Positions 15,401 through 31,000 of a stretch of DNA of 64,000 nt are shown piece after piece. The stretch is taken from NCBI GenBank assembly GCA_014843695.1, contig CM026400.1, forward strand, positions 37,432,234-37,496,233, given 5' to 3'. The DNA comes from Archivesica marissinica (taxonomy: Eukaryota; Mollusca; Bivalvia; Venerida; Vesicomyidae). The notes below the pieces were generated by a model. That model was not told the origin of the DNA, did not search any database, and was given only the letters and a program-made list of their open reading frames with translations. Positions within the stretch are counted from its first letter, which is position 1; every line of letters starts with the position of its first letter. The translations under genes were made by a program, and so were the position numbers.

Positions 15401-18400
15401 TGCGCCAGTCATCTAACCTGAAACATGTATACAACAGACGTTCCAATGCTCCAGTCATCTAGCCTGAAACATGTCTACAACAGACATTCCAATGCCCCAG
15501 TCATCTTACCTGAAACATGTCACCAACAGACGATCCAATGCCATAGTCATCTTGCCTGAAACATGTCTATAACAAACGTTCCAATGTCTACAACAGACAT
15601 TCCAGTGTCCCAGTCATCTAGCCTGGAACATTACTACAACAGAGGCTCCAATGCCCCAGTCATCTTGCCTGAAACATGGCTACAACAGAGGTTCCAATGC
15701 CCCAGTCATCTAACCTGAAACATGTCTACAACAGACGTTCCAATGCCCCAGTCATCTAGCCTGAAACATGTCTACAACAGAGGTTCCAATGCCCCAGTCA
15801 TCTAGCCTGAAACATGTCTACAACAGACATTCCAATGCCCCAGTCATCTAGCCTGAAACATGTCTACAACAGAGGTTCCAATGCCCCAGTCATCTAACCT
15901 GAATCATGTCTACAACAGACGTTACAATGCCCCAGTCATCTAGCCTGAATCATGTCTACAACAGACATTCCAGTGTCCCAGTCATCTAGCCTGGAAAATG
16001 TCTACAACAGAGGCTCCAATGCCCCAGTCATCTTGCCTGAAACATGGCTACAACAGAGGTTCCAGTGCCCCAGTCATCTAACCTGAAACATGTCTACAAC
16101 AGACATTCCAATGCCCCAGTCATCTTGCCTGAAACATGTCTACAACAGACGTTCCAATGCCCCAGTCATCTAGCCTGAAACATGTCTACAACAGACATTC
16201 CAATGCCCCAGTCATCTAGCCTGAAACATGTCTACAACAGACGTTCCAATGCCCCAGTCATCTAGCCTGAATCAGGTCTACAACAGACGTTCCAATGCCC
16301 CAGTCATCTAGCCTGAATCATGTCTACAACATACTTTCCAATGGTCCAGTTATCTTGCCTGAAACATCTCTAAAACAGTCGTTCCAATGCCCCAGTCATC
16401 TAGTCTGAATCATGTCTACAACAGACGTTCCAATGCCCCAGACATCTAGCCTGAATCATTTCTACAACATACGCTCCAATGCCCCAGTCATCTGGCCTGA
16501 AACATGTCTACAACAGATGTTTCAATGCCCCAGTCATATTGCCTGAAATATGTCTACAATAGACGTTCCAATGACACAGTCATCTAGCCTGAAACATGTC
16601 TATAACAGACGTTCCAATGCCCCAGTCATATAGCCTGAAACATGTCTACAACAGTCGTTCCAGTGCCCCAGTCATCTAGCCTGAAACATGTCTAAAACAG
16701 ACGTTCCAGTGCCCCAGTGATCTAGCCTGAAACATGTCCACTACAGACGTTCCAATGCCTGCCCCAGTCATCTAGCCTGAATCATGTCTACAACACACGT
16801 TCCAATGCCCCAGACATCAAGCCCGAACATGTCTACAACATACATTCCAGTGCCCCAGTCATCTAGCCTGGAACATGTCAACAACAGACATTCCAGTGCC
16901 CCAGTCATCTAGCCTGAAATATGTCTACAACAGACGTTCCAATGCTACAGTTATCTAGCCTGAAATATGTCTACAACAGACGTTTCAATTCCCCATACAT
17001 CTTGCCTGAAACATGGCTACAACAGACGTTCCAATGCACCAGTCATCTAGCCTGAAACATGTCTACAACAGACGTTCCAGCGCCCCAGTCATCTAGCCTG
17101 AAACATGTCTACAACAGACGTTCAAGTGCCCTAGTCATCTTGCCTGAAACATGTCTACAACACTCGTTCCAATGCCCCAGACATCTAACCTGCAACAGGT
17201 CTACAACACACATTCCAGTGCCCCAGTCATCTAGCCTGGAACATGTCTACAACAGAGTCCAATGCCCCATCATCTGCCTGAAACATGCTACAACAGACGT
17301 TCCAATGCCCCAGTCATCTAGCCTGAATCATGTCTACAACAGACGTTCCAATGCCCCTTTCATTTAGCCTGAAAAATGTCTACAACAGACGTTCCAATAC
17401 TCCAGTCATCTTGCCTGAATCATGTCTACAACAGACCTTCCAGAGCCCCAGTCATCTAGCCTGAAACGTGTCTACAACAGACGTTCCAATGCCTGCCCAA
17501 GTCATCTAGCCTGAATCATGTCTACAACAGACATTCCAATGCCCCAGTCATCTAGCCTGAATCATGTCTACAACAGACGTTCCAATGCCCCAGTCATCTG
17601 GCCTGAAACATGTCTACAACAGATGTTTCAATGCCCCAGTCATCTAGCCTGAATCATGCCTACAACATACGTTCCAATGCTCCAGTCATCTAGCCTGAAA
17701 TGTCTACAACAGACTTCCATGCCCAGTATCTGCCTGAAACATGTCTAAAACAGTCGTTCCAATGCCCCAGTCATCTATTCTGAATCATGTCTACAACAGA
17801 CGTTCCAATGCCCCAGTCATCTAGCCTGAATCATTTCTACAACATACGTTCCAATGCCCCAGTCATCTGGCCTGAAACATGTCTACAACAGATGTTTCAA
17901 TGCCCCAGTCATCTAGCCTGAAACATGTCAACAACAGACAGTCCAGTGCCCCAGTCATCTAGCCTGAAACATGTCTACAACAGACGTTCAAGTGCCCCAG
18001 TCATCTAGCCTGAAACATGTCTACAACAGACGTTCCAATGCTCCAGTTATCTAGCCTGACATATGTCTACAACAGACGTTCCAATGCCCCATTCATCTTG
18101 CCTGAAACATGCCTACAACAGACTCTCCAATGTCCCAGTCATCTAGCCTGAAACATGTCTACAACAGACGTTCCTGTGCCCCAGTCATCTAGCCTGAAAC
18201 ATGTCTACAACAGACGTTCAAGTGCCCCAGTCATCTTGCCTGAAACATGTCTACAACCCTCGTTCCAGTGCCCCAGTCATCTTGCCTGAATCATGTCTTC
18301 AAAAGACGTTCCAATTCACAGACATCTAGCCTGCAACATGTCTATAACAGACATTCCAGTGCCCCAGTCATCTAGCGTGGAACATGTCTACAACAGAGGC

Positions 18401-21400
18401 TCCAATGCCCCAGTCATCTTGCCTGAAAAATGGCTACAACAGACGTTCCAATGCCCCAGTCATCTAGCCTGAATCATGTCTACAACAGATGTTCCAATGC
18501 CCCAGTCATCTAGCCTAAAACATGTCTACAACAGACGTTCCAATACCCCAGTCATCTTGCCTGAATCATGTCTACAACAGACGTTCCAGAGCCCCAGTCA
18601 TCTAGCCTGAAACATGTCTACAACAGACATTCCAATGCCCCAGTCATCTAGTCTGAATCATGTCTACAACAGACGTTCCAATGCCCCAGTCATATGGCCT
18701 GAAACATGTCTACAACAGATGTTTCAATGCCCCAGTCATCTAGCCTGAATCATGCCTACAACATACGTTCCAATGCTCCAGTCATCTAGCCTGAATCATG
18801 TCTACAACAGACTTTCCAATGTCCCAGTTATCTTGCCTGAAACATGTCTAAAACAGTCGTTCCAATGCCCCAGTCATCTAGTCTGAATCATGTCTACGAC
18901 AGACGTTCCAATGCCCCAGACATCTAGCCTGAATTATGTCTACAACAGACGTTCCAATGCCTACCCCAGTCATCTAGCCTGAATCATGTCTACAACAGAC
19001 GTTCCAATGCCCCAGTCATCTAGCCTGAATCATTTCTACAACATACGTTCCAATGCCCTAGTCATCTGGCCTGAAACATGTCTACAACAGATGTTTCAAT
19101 GCCCCAGTCATCTAGCCTGAAACATGTCAACAACAGACAGTCCAGTGCCCCAGTCATCTAGCCTGAAACATGTCTACAACAGACGTTCAAGTGCCCCAGT
19201 CATCTAGCCTGAAACATGTCTACAACAAACGTTCCAATACTCCAGTTATCTAGCCTGAAATATGTCTACAACAGACGTTCCAATGCCCCATTCATCTTGC
19301 CTGAAACATGTCTACAACAGACGTTCCAGTGCCCCAGTCATCTAGCCTGAAACATGTCTACAACAGACGTTCCAGTGCCCCAGTCATCTAGCCTGAAACA
19401 GGTCTACAACAGACGTTCAAGTGCCCCAGTCATCTTGCCTGAAACATGTCTACAACACTCGTTCCAGTGCCCCAGTCATCTTGCCTGAATCATGTCTTCA
19501 ACAGACGTTCCAATTCACAGACATCTAGCCTGCAACATGTCTACAACAGACGTTCCAGTGCCCCAGTCATCTAGCCTGAAACATGTCTACAACAGACGTT
19601 CAAGTGCCCCAGTCATCTTGCCTGAAACATGGCTACAACAGAGGTTCCAATGCCCCAGTCATCTAGCCTGAATCATGTCTACAACAGACGTTCCAATGCC
19701 CCAGTCATCTAGCCTGAAACATGTCTACAACAGACGATCCAATACCCCAGTCATCTTGCCTGAATCATGTCTACAACAGACGTTCAAGAGCCCCAGTCAT
19801 CTAGCCTGAAATATGTCTACAACAGACGTTCCAATGCCTGCCCAAGTCATCTAGCCTGAATCATGTCTACAACAGACATTCCAATGCACCAGTCATCTAG
19901 CCTGAATCATGTCTACAACAGATGTTCCAATGCCCCAGTCATCTGGCCTGAAACATGTCTACAACAGATGTTTCAATGCCCCAGTCATCTAGCCTGAATC
20001 ATGCCTACAACATACGTTCCAATGCTCCAGTCATCTAGCCTGAATCATGTCTACAACAGACTTTCCAATGTCCCAGTTATCTTGCCTGAAACATGTCTAA
20101 AACAGTCGTTCCAATGCCCCAGTCATCTAGTCTGAATCATGTCTACAACAGACGTTCCAATGCCCCAGACATCTAGCCTGAATTATGTCTACAACAGACG
20201 TTCCAATGCCTGCCCCAGTCATCTAGCCTGAATCATGTCTACAACAGACGTTCCAATGCCCCAGTCATCTAGCCTGAATCATTTCTACAACATACCTTCC
20301 AATGCCCCAGTCAACTGGCCTGAAACATGTCTACAACAGATGTTTCAATGCCCCAGTCATCTAGCCTGAAACATGTCAACAACAGATATTCCAGTGCCCC
20401 AGTCATCTAGCCTGAAACATGTCTACAACAGACGTTCCAGTACCCCAGTCATCTTGCCTGAATCATGTCTTCAACAGACGTTCCAATTCACAGACATCTA
20501 GCCTGGAACATGTCTACAACAGACGTTCAAGTGCCCCAGTCATCTTGCCTGACAAATGGCTACAACAGACGTTCCAATGCCCCAGTCATCTAGCCTGAAT
20601 CATGTCTACAACAGACGTTCCAATGCCCCAGTCATCTAGCCTGAAACATGTTTACAACAGACGATCCAATAACCCAGTCATCTTGCCTGAATCATGTCTA
20701 CAACAGACGTTCCAATGCCCCAGTCATCTAGTCTGAAACATGTCTACAACAGACGTTCCAATGCCTGCCCAAGTCATCTAGCCTGAATCATGTCTACAAC
20801 AGACATTCCAATGCGCCAGTCATCTAGCCTGAATCATGTCTACAACAGACGTTCCAATGCCCCAGTCATCTGGCCTGAAACATGTCTACAACAGATGTTT
20901 CAATGCCCCAGTCATCTAGCCTGAATCATGCCTACAACATACGTTCCAATGCTCCAGTCATCTAGCCTGAATCATGTCTACAACAGACTTTCCAATGTCC
21001 CAGTTATCTTGCCTTAAACATGTCTAAAACAGTTGTTCCAATGCCCCAGTCATCTAGTCTAAATCATGTCTACAACAGACGTTCCAATGCCCCAGACATC
21101 TAGCCTGAATTATGTCTACAACAGACGTTCCAATGCCTGCCCCAGTCATCTAGCCTGAATCATGTCTACAACAGACGTTCCAATGCCCCAGTCATCTAGC
21201 CTGAATCATTTCTACAACATACCTTCCAATGCCCCAGTCAACTGGCCTGAAACATGTCTACAACAGATGTTTCAATGCCCCAGTCATCTAGCCTGAAACA
21301 TGTCAACAACAGATATTCCAGTGCCCCAGTCATCTAGCCTGAAACATGTCTACAACAGACGTTCAAGTGCCCCAGTCATCTAGCCTGAAACGTTCCAATG

Positions 21401-23015
21401 TTCCAGTTATCTAGCCTGAAATATGTCTACAACAGACGTTCCAATGCCCCATTCATCTTGCCTGAAACATGTATACAACAGACTCTCCAATGCCCCAGTC
21501 ATCTAGCCTGAAACATGTCTACAACAGACGTTCCATTGCCCCAGTCATCTAGCCTGAAACATGTCTACAACAGACGTTCAAGTGCCCCAGTCATCTTGCC
21601 TGAAACATGTCTACAACACTCGTTCCAGTGCCCCAGTCATCTTGCCTGAATCATGTCTTCAACAGACGTTGCAATTCACAGACATCTAGCCTGCAACATG
21701 TCTACAACAGACATTCCAGTGCCCCAGTCATCTAGCCTGGAACATGTCTACAACAGAGGCTCCAATGCCCCAGTCATCTTGCCTGAAACATGGCTACAAC
21801 AGACGTTCCAATGCCCCAGTCATCTAGCCTGAATCATGTCTACAACAGACGTTCCAATGCCCAGTCATCTAGCCTAAAATATGTCTACAACAGTCGTTCC
21901 AATGCCCCAGTCATCTAGTCTGAATCATGTCTACAACAGACGTTCCAATGCCCCAGACATCTAGCCTGAATCATGTCTACAACAGACGTTCCAATGCCCC
22001 AGTCATCTAGCCTGAATCATTTCTACAACATACCTTCCAATGCCCCAGTCAACTGGCCTGAAACATGTCTACAACAGATGTTTCAATGCCCCAGTCATCT
22101 AGCCTGAAACATGTCAACAACAGATATTCCAGTGCCCCAGTCATCTAGCCTGAAACATGTCTACAACAGACGTTCAAGTGCCCCAGTCATCTAGCCTGAA
22201 ACATGTCTACAACAGACGTTCCAATGCTCCAGTTATCTAGCCTGAAATATGTCTAGAACAGATGTTCCAATGCCCCATTCATCTTGCCTGAAACATGTAT
22301 ACAACAGACTCTCCAATGCCCCAGTCATCTAGCCTGAAACATGTCTACAACAGACGTTCCATTGCCCCAGTCATCTAGCCTGAAACGTGTCTACAACAGA
22401 CGTTCAAGTGCCCCAGTCATCTAGCCTGAAACATGTCTACAACACTCGTTCCAGTGCCCCAGTCATCTTGCCTGAATCATGTCTTCAACAGACGTTCCAA
22501 TTCACAGACATCTAGCCTGCAACATGTCTACAACAGACATTCCAGTGCCCCAGTCATCTAGCCTGGAACATGTCTACAACAGAGGCTCCAATGCCCCAGT
22601 CATCTTGCCTGAAACATAGCTACAACAGACGTTCCAATGCCCCAGTCATCTAGCCTGAATCATGTCTACAACAGACGTTCCAAAGCCCAGTCATCTAGCC
22701 TAAAATATTTCTACAACAGACGTTCCAATACCCCAGTCATCTTGCCTGAATCATGTCTACAACAGACGTTCCAGAGCCCCAGTCATCTAACCTGAAACAT
22801 GTCTACAACAGACGTTCCAATGCCTGCCCAAGTCATCTAGCCTGAATCATGTCTACAACAGACATTCCAATGCCCCAGTCATCTAGCCTGAATCATGTCT
22901 ACAACACACGTTCCAATGCCCCAGTCATCTGGCCTGAAACATGTCTACAACAGATGTTTCAATGCCCCAGTCATCTAGCCTGAATCATGCGTACAACATA
23001 CGTTCCAATGCTCCA

Positions 23016-25060
23016 GTTATCTTGCCTGAATCATGTCTACAACAGACGTTCCAATGCCCCAGACATCTAGCCTGAATTATGTCTACAACAGACGTTCCAA
23101 TGCCTGCCCCAGTCAACTAGCCTGAATCATGTCTACAACAGACGTTCCAATGCCCCAGTCATCTAGCCTGAATCATTTCTACAACATACGTTCCAATGCC
23201 CCAGTCATCTGGCCTGAAACATGTCTACAACAGATCTTTCAATGCCCCAGTCATCTTGCCTGAAACATGTCTACAACAGACGTGCCAATGCCCCAGTCAT
23301 CGTGCCTGAATCATGTCCGTAACAGACGTTCCAATGCCCCAGTCATCTAGCCCGAAACATGTCTACAACAGTCGTTCCAGTAACCCAGTCATCTAGCCTG
23401 AAACATATCTACAACAGACGTTCCAGTGCCCCAGTCATCTAGCCTGAAACATGTCTACAACAGACTTTCCAATGCACCATTTATCTAGCCTGAATCATGT
23501 CTACTACAGACGTTCCAATGCCTGCCCAAATCATCTAGCCTGAATCATGTCTACAACAGACGTTCCAATGCCCAAGTCATCTGGCCTGAAACATGTCTAC
23601 AACAGATGTTTCAATGCCCCAGTCATCTAGCCTGAATCATGCCTACAACATACGTTCCAATGCTCCAGTCATCTAGCCTGAATCATGTCTACAACAGACG
23701 TTCCAATGCCCCAGTCAACTAGCCTGAAACATGTCTACCACATTCGTTCCAGTGCCCCAGTCATCTAGCCTGAAACATGTCTAAAACAGACGTTCCAGTG
23801 CCCCAGTCATCTAGCCTGAAACATGTCTACTACAGACGTTCCAATGCCTGCCCCAGTCATCTAGCCTGAATCATGTCTACAACAGACGTTCCAATGCCCC
23901 AGTCATCTAGCCTGAAACATGTCTACAACAGACGTTCCAGTGCCCCAGTCATCTAGCCTGAAACATGTCTACAACAGACGTTCAAGTGCCCCAGTCATCT
24001 AGCCTGAATCATGTCTACAACAGACGTTCCAATGCCCCAGTCATCTAGCCTGAATCATGTCTACAACAGACGTTCCAATGCCCCAGTCATCTGCCTGAAA
24101 CATGTCTACAACAGAGTTCAATGCCCCAGTCATCTAGCCTGAATCATGTACAACAACGTTCCAATGCCCAGTTATCTTGCCTGAATCATGTCTACAACAG
24201 ACGTTCCAATGCCCCAGACATCTAGCCTGAATTATGTCTACAACAGACGTTCCAATGCCTGCCCCAGTCAACTAGCCTGAATCATGTCTACAACAGACGT
24301 TCCAATGCCCCAGTCATCTAGCCTGAATCATTTCTACAACATACGTTCCAATGCCCCAGTCATCTGGCCTGAAACATGTCTACAACAGATCTTTCAATGC
24401 CCCAGTCATCTTGCCTGAAACATGTCTACAACAGACGTGCCAATGCCCCAGTCATCGTGCCTGAATCATGTCCGTAACAGACGTTCCAATGCCCCAGTAA
24501 TCTAGCCCGAAACATGTCTACAACAGTCGTTCCAGTAACCCAGTCATCTAGCCTGAAACATATCTACAACAGACGTTCCAGTGCCCCAGTCATCTAGCCT
24601 GAAACATGTCTACAACAGACTTTCCAATGCACCATTTATCTAGCCTGAATCATGTCTACTACAGACGTTCCAATGCCTGCCCAAATCATCTAGCCTGAAT
24701 CATGTCTACAACAGACGTTCCAATGCCCAAGTCATCTGGCCTGAAACATGTCTACAACAGATGTTTCAATGCCCCAGTCATCTAGCCTGAATCATGCCTA
24801 CAACATACGTTCCAATGCTCCAGTCATCTAGCCTGAATCATGTCTACAACAGACGTTCCAATGCCCCAGTCAACTAGCCTGAAACATGTCTACCACATTC
24901 GTTCCAGTGCCCCAGTCATCTAGCCTGAAACATGTCTAAAACAGACGTTCCAGTGCCCCAGTCATCTAGCCTGAAACATGTCTACTACAGACGTTCCAAT
25001 GCCTGCCCCAGTCATCTAGCCTGAATCATGTCTACAACAGACGTTCCAATGCCCCAGACA
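23016..25060 (+). repeat. Higher-order block duplicated at 1155-bp offset
   Basis: About 890 bp starting GTTATCTTGCCTGAATCATG at 23,016 recurs at 24,171 with very few differences (for example GTCATCTAGCCCG versus GTAATCTAGCCCG). The copies part at about 23,905 and 25,060, where AGTCAT is replaced by AGACAT. Confidence 0.85.
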
Positions 25061-28000
25061 TCAAGCCCGAAACATGTCTACAACAAACATTCCAGTGCCC
25101 CAGTCATCTAGCCTGGAACATGTCTACAACAGACGTTCAAGTGCCCCAGTCATCTAGCCTGAATCATGTCTACAACAGACGTTCCAATGCTACAGTTATC
25201 TAGCCTGAAATATGTCTACAACAGACGTTCCAATTCCCCAGACATCTAACCTGCAACAGGTCTACAACACACATTCCAGTGCCCCAGTCATCTAGCCTGG
25301 AACATGTCTACAACAGAGGCTCCAATGCCCCAGTCATCTTGCCTGAAACATGGCTACAACAGACGTTCCAATGCCCCAGTCATCTAGCCTGAATCATGTC
25401 TACAACAGACGTTCCAATGCCCCAGTCATTTAGCCTGAAAAATGTCTACAACAGACGTTCCAATACCCCAGTCATCTTGCCTGAATCATGTCTACAACAG
25501 ACGTTCCAGAGCCCCAGTCATCTAGCCTGAAACATGTCTACAACAGACGTTCCAATGCCTGCCCAAGTCATCTAGCCTGAATCATGTCTACAACAGAAAT
25601 TCCAATGCCCCAGTCATCTAGCCTGAATCATGTCTACAACAGACGTTCCAATGCCCCAGTCATCTGGCCTGAAACATGTCTACAACAGATGTTCCAATGC
25701 TCCAGTCATCTATCCTGAATCATGTCTACAACAGACTTTCCAATGTCCCAGTTATCTTGCCTGAAACATGTCTAAAACAGTCGTTCCAATGCCCCAGTCA
25801 TCTAGTCTGAATCATGTCTACAACAGACGTTCCAATGCCCCAGACATCTAGCATGAATTATGTCTACAACAGACGTTCCAATGACTTCCCCAGTCATCTA
25901 GCCTGAATCATGTCTACAACAGACGTTCCAATGCCCCAGTTATCTAGCCTGAATCATTTCTACAACATACGTTCCAATGCCCCAGTCATCTGGCCTGAAA
26001 CATGTCTACAACAGATGTTTCAATGCCCCAGTCATCTAGCCTGAAACATGTCAACAACAGACAGTCCAGTGCCCCAGTCATCTAGCCTGAAACATGTCTA
26101 CAACAGACGTTCAAGTACCCCAGTCATCTAACCTGAAACATGTCTACAACAGACGTTCCAATGCTCCAGTTATCTAGCCTGACATATGTCTACAACACAC
26201 ATTCCAGTGCCCCAGTCATCTAGCCTGGAACATGTCTACAACAGAGGCTCCAATGCCCCAGTCATCTTGCCTGAAACATGGCTACAACAGACGTTCCAAT
26301 GCCCCAGTCATCTAGCCTGAATTATGTCTACAACAGACGTTCCAATGCCTGCCCCAGTCATCTAGCCTGAAACATGTCTACAACAGACGTTCAGGTGCCC
26401 CAGTCATCTAGCCTGAAACATGTCAACAACAGACGTTCCAATGCTCCAGTTATCTAGCCTGAAATATGTCTACAACAGACGTTCCAATGCCCCATTCATC
26501 TTGCCTGAAACATGTATACAACAGACTCTCCAATGCCCCAGTTATCTAGCCTGAAACATGTCTACAACAGACGTTCCATTGCCCCAGTCATCTAGCCTGA
26601 AACATGTCTACAACAGACGTTCAAGTGCCACAGTCATCTTGCCTGAAACATGTCTACAACACTCGTTCCAGTGCCCCAGTCATCTTGCCTGAAACATGTC
26701 TACAACAGACGTTCCAATGCCCCAGACATCTAACCTGCAACAGGTCTACAACACACATTCCAGTGCCCCAATCATCTAGCCTGGAACATGTCTACAACAG
26801 AGGCTCCAATGCCCCAGTCATCTTGCTTGAAACATGGCTACAACAGACGTTCCAATGCCCCAGTCATCTAGCCTGAATCATGTCTACAACAGACGTTCCA
26901 ATGCCCCAGTCATTTAGCCTGAAAAATGTCTACAACAGACGTTCCAATACACCAGTCATCTTGCCTGAATCATGTCTACAACAGACGTTCCAGAGCCCCA
27001 GTCATCTAGCCTGAAACATGTCTACAACAGACGTTCCAATGCCTGCCCAAGTCATCTAGCCTGAATCATGTCTACAACAGACATTCCAATGCCCCAGTCA
27101 TCTAGCCTGAATCATGTCTACAACAGACGTTCCAATGCCCCAGTCATCTGGCCTGAAACATGTCTACAACAGATGTTCCAATGCTCCAGTCATCTAGCCT
27201 GAATCATGTCTACAACAGTCGTTCCAATGCTCCAGTTATCTAGCCTGAAATATGTCTACAACAGACGTTCCAATGCCCCATTCATCTTGCCTGAAACATG
27301 TATACAACAGACTCTCCAATGCCCCAGTTATCTAGCCTGAAACATGTCTACAACAGACGTTCCATTGCCCCAGTCATCTAGCCTGAAACATGTCTACAAC
27401 AGACGTTCAAGTGCCCCAGTCATCTTGCCTGAAACATGTCTACAACACTCGTTCCAGTGCCCCAGTCATCTTGCCTGAAACATGTCTACAACAGACGTTC
27501 CAATGCCCCAGACATCTAACCTGCAACAGGTCTACAACACACGTTCCAATGCCCCAGTCATCTGGCCTGAAACATGTCTACAACAGATGTTTCAATGCCC
27601 CAGTCATCTAGCCTGAATCATGCGTACAACATACGTTCCAATGCTCCAGTTTTCTTGCCTAAATCATGTCTACAACAGACGTTCCAATGCCCCAGACATC
27701 TAGCCTGAATTATGTCTACAACAGACGTTCCAATGCCTGCCCCAGTCATCTAGCCTGAATCATGTCTACAACAGACGTTCCAATGCCCCAGTCATCTGGC
27801 CTGAAACATGTCTACAAGGTCTACAAAAGATGTTTCAATGCCCCAGTCATCTTGCCTGAAACATGTCTACAACAGACGTGCCAATGCCCCAGTCATCGTG
27901 CCTGAATCATGTCCGTAACAGACGTTCTAATGCCCCAGTCATCTAGCCCGAAACATGTCTACAACAGTCGTTCCAGTAACCCAGTCATCTAGCCTGAAAC

Positions 28001-31000
28001 ATATCTACAACAGACGTTCCAGTGCCCCAGTCATCTAGCCTGAAACATGTCTACAATAGACTTTCCAATGTCCCATTTATCTAGCCTGAATCATGTTTAC
28101 TACAGACGTTCCAATGCCTGCCCAAATCATCTAGCCTGAATCATGTCTACAACAGACGTTCCAATGCCCAAGTCATCTGGCCTGAAACATGTCTACAACA
28201 GATGTTTCAATGCCCCAGTCATCTAGCCTGAATCATGCCTACAACATACGTTCCAATGCTACAGTCATCTAGCCTGAATCATGTCTACAACAGACGTTCC
28301 AATGCCCCAGTCATCTAGCCTGAATCATTTCTACAACAGACGTTCCAATGCCCCAGTCATCTGGCCTGAAACATGTCTACAACAGATGTTTCAATGCCCC
28401 AGTCATCTAGCCTGAAACATGTCTACAACAGAGGCTCCAATGCCCCAGTCATCTTGCCTGAAACATGGCTACAACAGAGGTTCCAGTGCCCCAGTGATCG
28501 AACCTGAAACATGTATACAACAGACGTTCCAATGCCCCAGTCATCTAGCCTGAATCATGTCTACAACAAACGTTCCAATGCCCCAGTCATCTAGCCTGAA
28601 ACATGTCTACAACAGACGTTCCAATACCCCAGTCATCTAGCCTGAAACATGTCTACAACAGACGTTCCAGTGCCCCAGTCATCTAGCCTGAAACATGTCT
28701 ACAACAGACGTTCCAATGTCCCATTTATCTAGCCTGAATCATGTCTACTACAGACGTTCCAATGCCTGCCCAAGTCATTTAGCCTGAATCATGTCTACCA
28801 CAGACATTCCAATGCCCCAGTCATCTAGCCTGAATCATGTCTACAACAGACGTTCCAATTCCCCAGTCATCTGGCCAGAAACATGTCTACAACAGATGTT
28901 TCAATGCCCCAGTCATCTAGCCTGAATCATGCCTACAACATACGTTCCAATGCTCCAGTCATCTAGCCTGAATCATGTCTACAACAGACGTTCCAATGCC
29001 CCAGTCATCTGGCCTGAAACATGTCTACAACAGATGTTCCAATGCCCCAGTCATCTAGCCTGAATCATGTCTACAACAGACGTTCCAGTATCCCTGTCAT
29101 CTTACCTGAATCATGTCTACAACAGACGTTCCAGTGCCCCAGTCATCTTGCCTGAAACATGTCTACAACAGACGTTCCAATGCCTGCCCAAGTCATCTTG
29201 CCTGAATCATGCATACAACATACGTTCCAATGTTCCAGTCATCTAGCAGGAATCATGCCTACAACAGACGTTGCAATGCCCCAGACATCTAGCCTGAATT
29301 ATGTCTACAACAGACGTTCCAATGCCTGCCCCAGTCATCTAGCCTGAATCATGTCTACAACAGACGTTCCAATGCCCCAGTCATCTAGCCTGAATCATTT
29401 CTACAACAGACGTTCCAATGCCCCAGTCATCTGGCCTGAAACATGTCTACAACAGATGTTTCAATGCCCCAGTCATCTTGCCTGAAACATGTCTACAACA
29501 GACGTTCCAGTGCCCCAGTCATCTAGCCTGAAACATGTCTACAACATACATTCCAGTGCCCCAGTCATCTAGCCTGGAACATGTCAACAACAGACGTTCC
29601 AGTGCCCCAGTCATCTAGCCTGAAACATGTCTACAACTACAACAGACGTTCAAGTGACCCAGTCATCTAGCCTGAAACATGTCTACAACAGACTTTCCAA
29701 TGCTCCAGTTATCTAGCCTGAAATATGTCTACAACAGACGTTCCAATGCCCCATTGATCTTGCCTGAAACATGTCTACAACAGACGTTCCAGTGCCCCAG
29801 TCATCTAGCCTGAAACATGTCTACAACACACGTTCCAGTGCCCCAGACATCTAGCCTGAATTATGTCTACTACAGACGTTCCAATGCCTGCCCCAGTCAT
29901 ATAGCCTGAATCATGTCTACAACAGACGTTCCAATGCCCCAGTCATCTAGTCTGAATCATTTCTACAACAGACGTTCCAATGCCCCAGTCATCTTGCCTG
30001 AAACATGTCTACAACAGACGTGCCAATGTCCCAGTCATCGTGCCTGAATCATGTCTATAACAGACGTTCCAATGACCCAGTCATCTAGCCTAAAACATGT
30101 CTACAACAGTCGTTCCAGTGCCCCAGTCATCTAGCCTGAAACATGTCTACAACAGACGTTCCAATGCCTGCCCCAGTCACATAGCCTGAATCATGTCTAC
30201 ATCAGACGTTTCAATGCCACAGTCATCTAGCCTGAATCATTTCTACAACACTCGTTCCAGTGCCCCAGTCATCTTGTCTGAATCATGTCTTCAACAGACG
30301 TTCCAATGCCCCAGACATCTAGCCTGCAACATGTCTACAACAAACATTCCAGTGCCCCAGTCATCTAGCCTAGAACATGTCTACAACAGAGGCTCCAATG
30401 CCCCAGTCATCTTGCCTGAAACATGGCTACAACAGAGATTCCAGTGCCCCAGTCATCTAGCCTGAAACATGTCTACAACAGACGTTCCAATGCCCCAGTC
30501 ATCTAGCCTGAAACATGTCTACAACAGACATTCCAATGCCCCAGTCATCTAGCCTGAAACATGTGTACAACAGACGTTCCAATGCCCCAGTCATCTAGCC
30601 TGAATCATGTCTACAACAGACGTTCCAATGCCCCAATCATCTAGCCTGAAAAATGTCTACAACAGACGTTCCAATACCCCAGTCATCTTGCCTGAATCAT
30701 GTCTACAACAGACGTTCAAGTGCCCCAGTCATCTAGCCTGAAACATGTCTACAACAGACGTTCCAATGCCTGCCCCAGTCATCTAGCCTGAATCATGCCT
30801 ACAACATACGTTCCAATGCTCCAGTCATCTAGCCTGAATCATGTCTACAACAGAATTTCCAATGCCCCAGTTATCTTGCCTGAAATATGTCTAAAACAGT
30901 CGTTCGAATGCCCCAGTCATCTATTCTGAATCATGTCTACAACAGACGTTCCAGTACCCCAGTCATCTAGCCTGAAACATGTCTACAACAGACGTTCCAG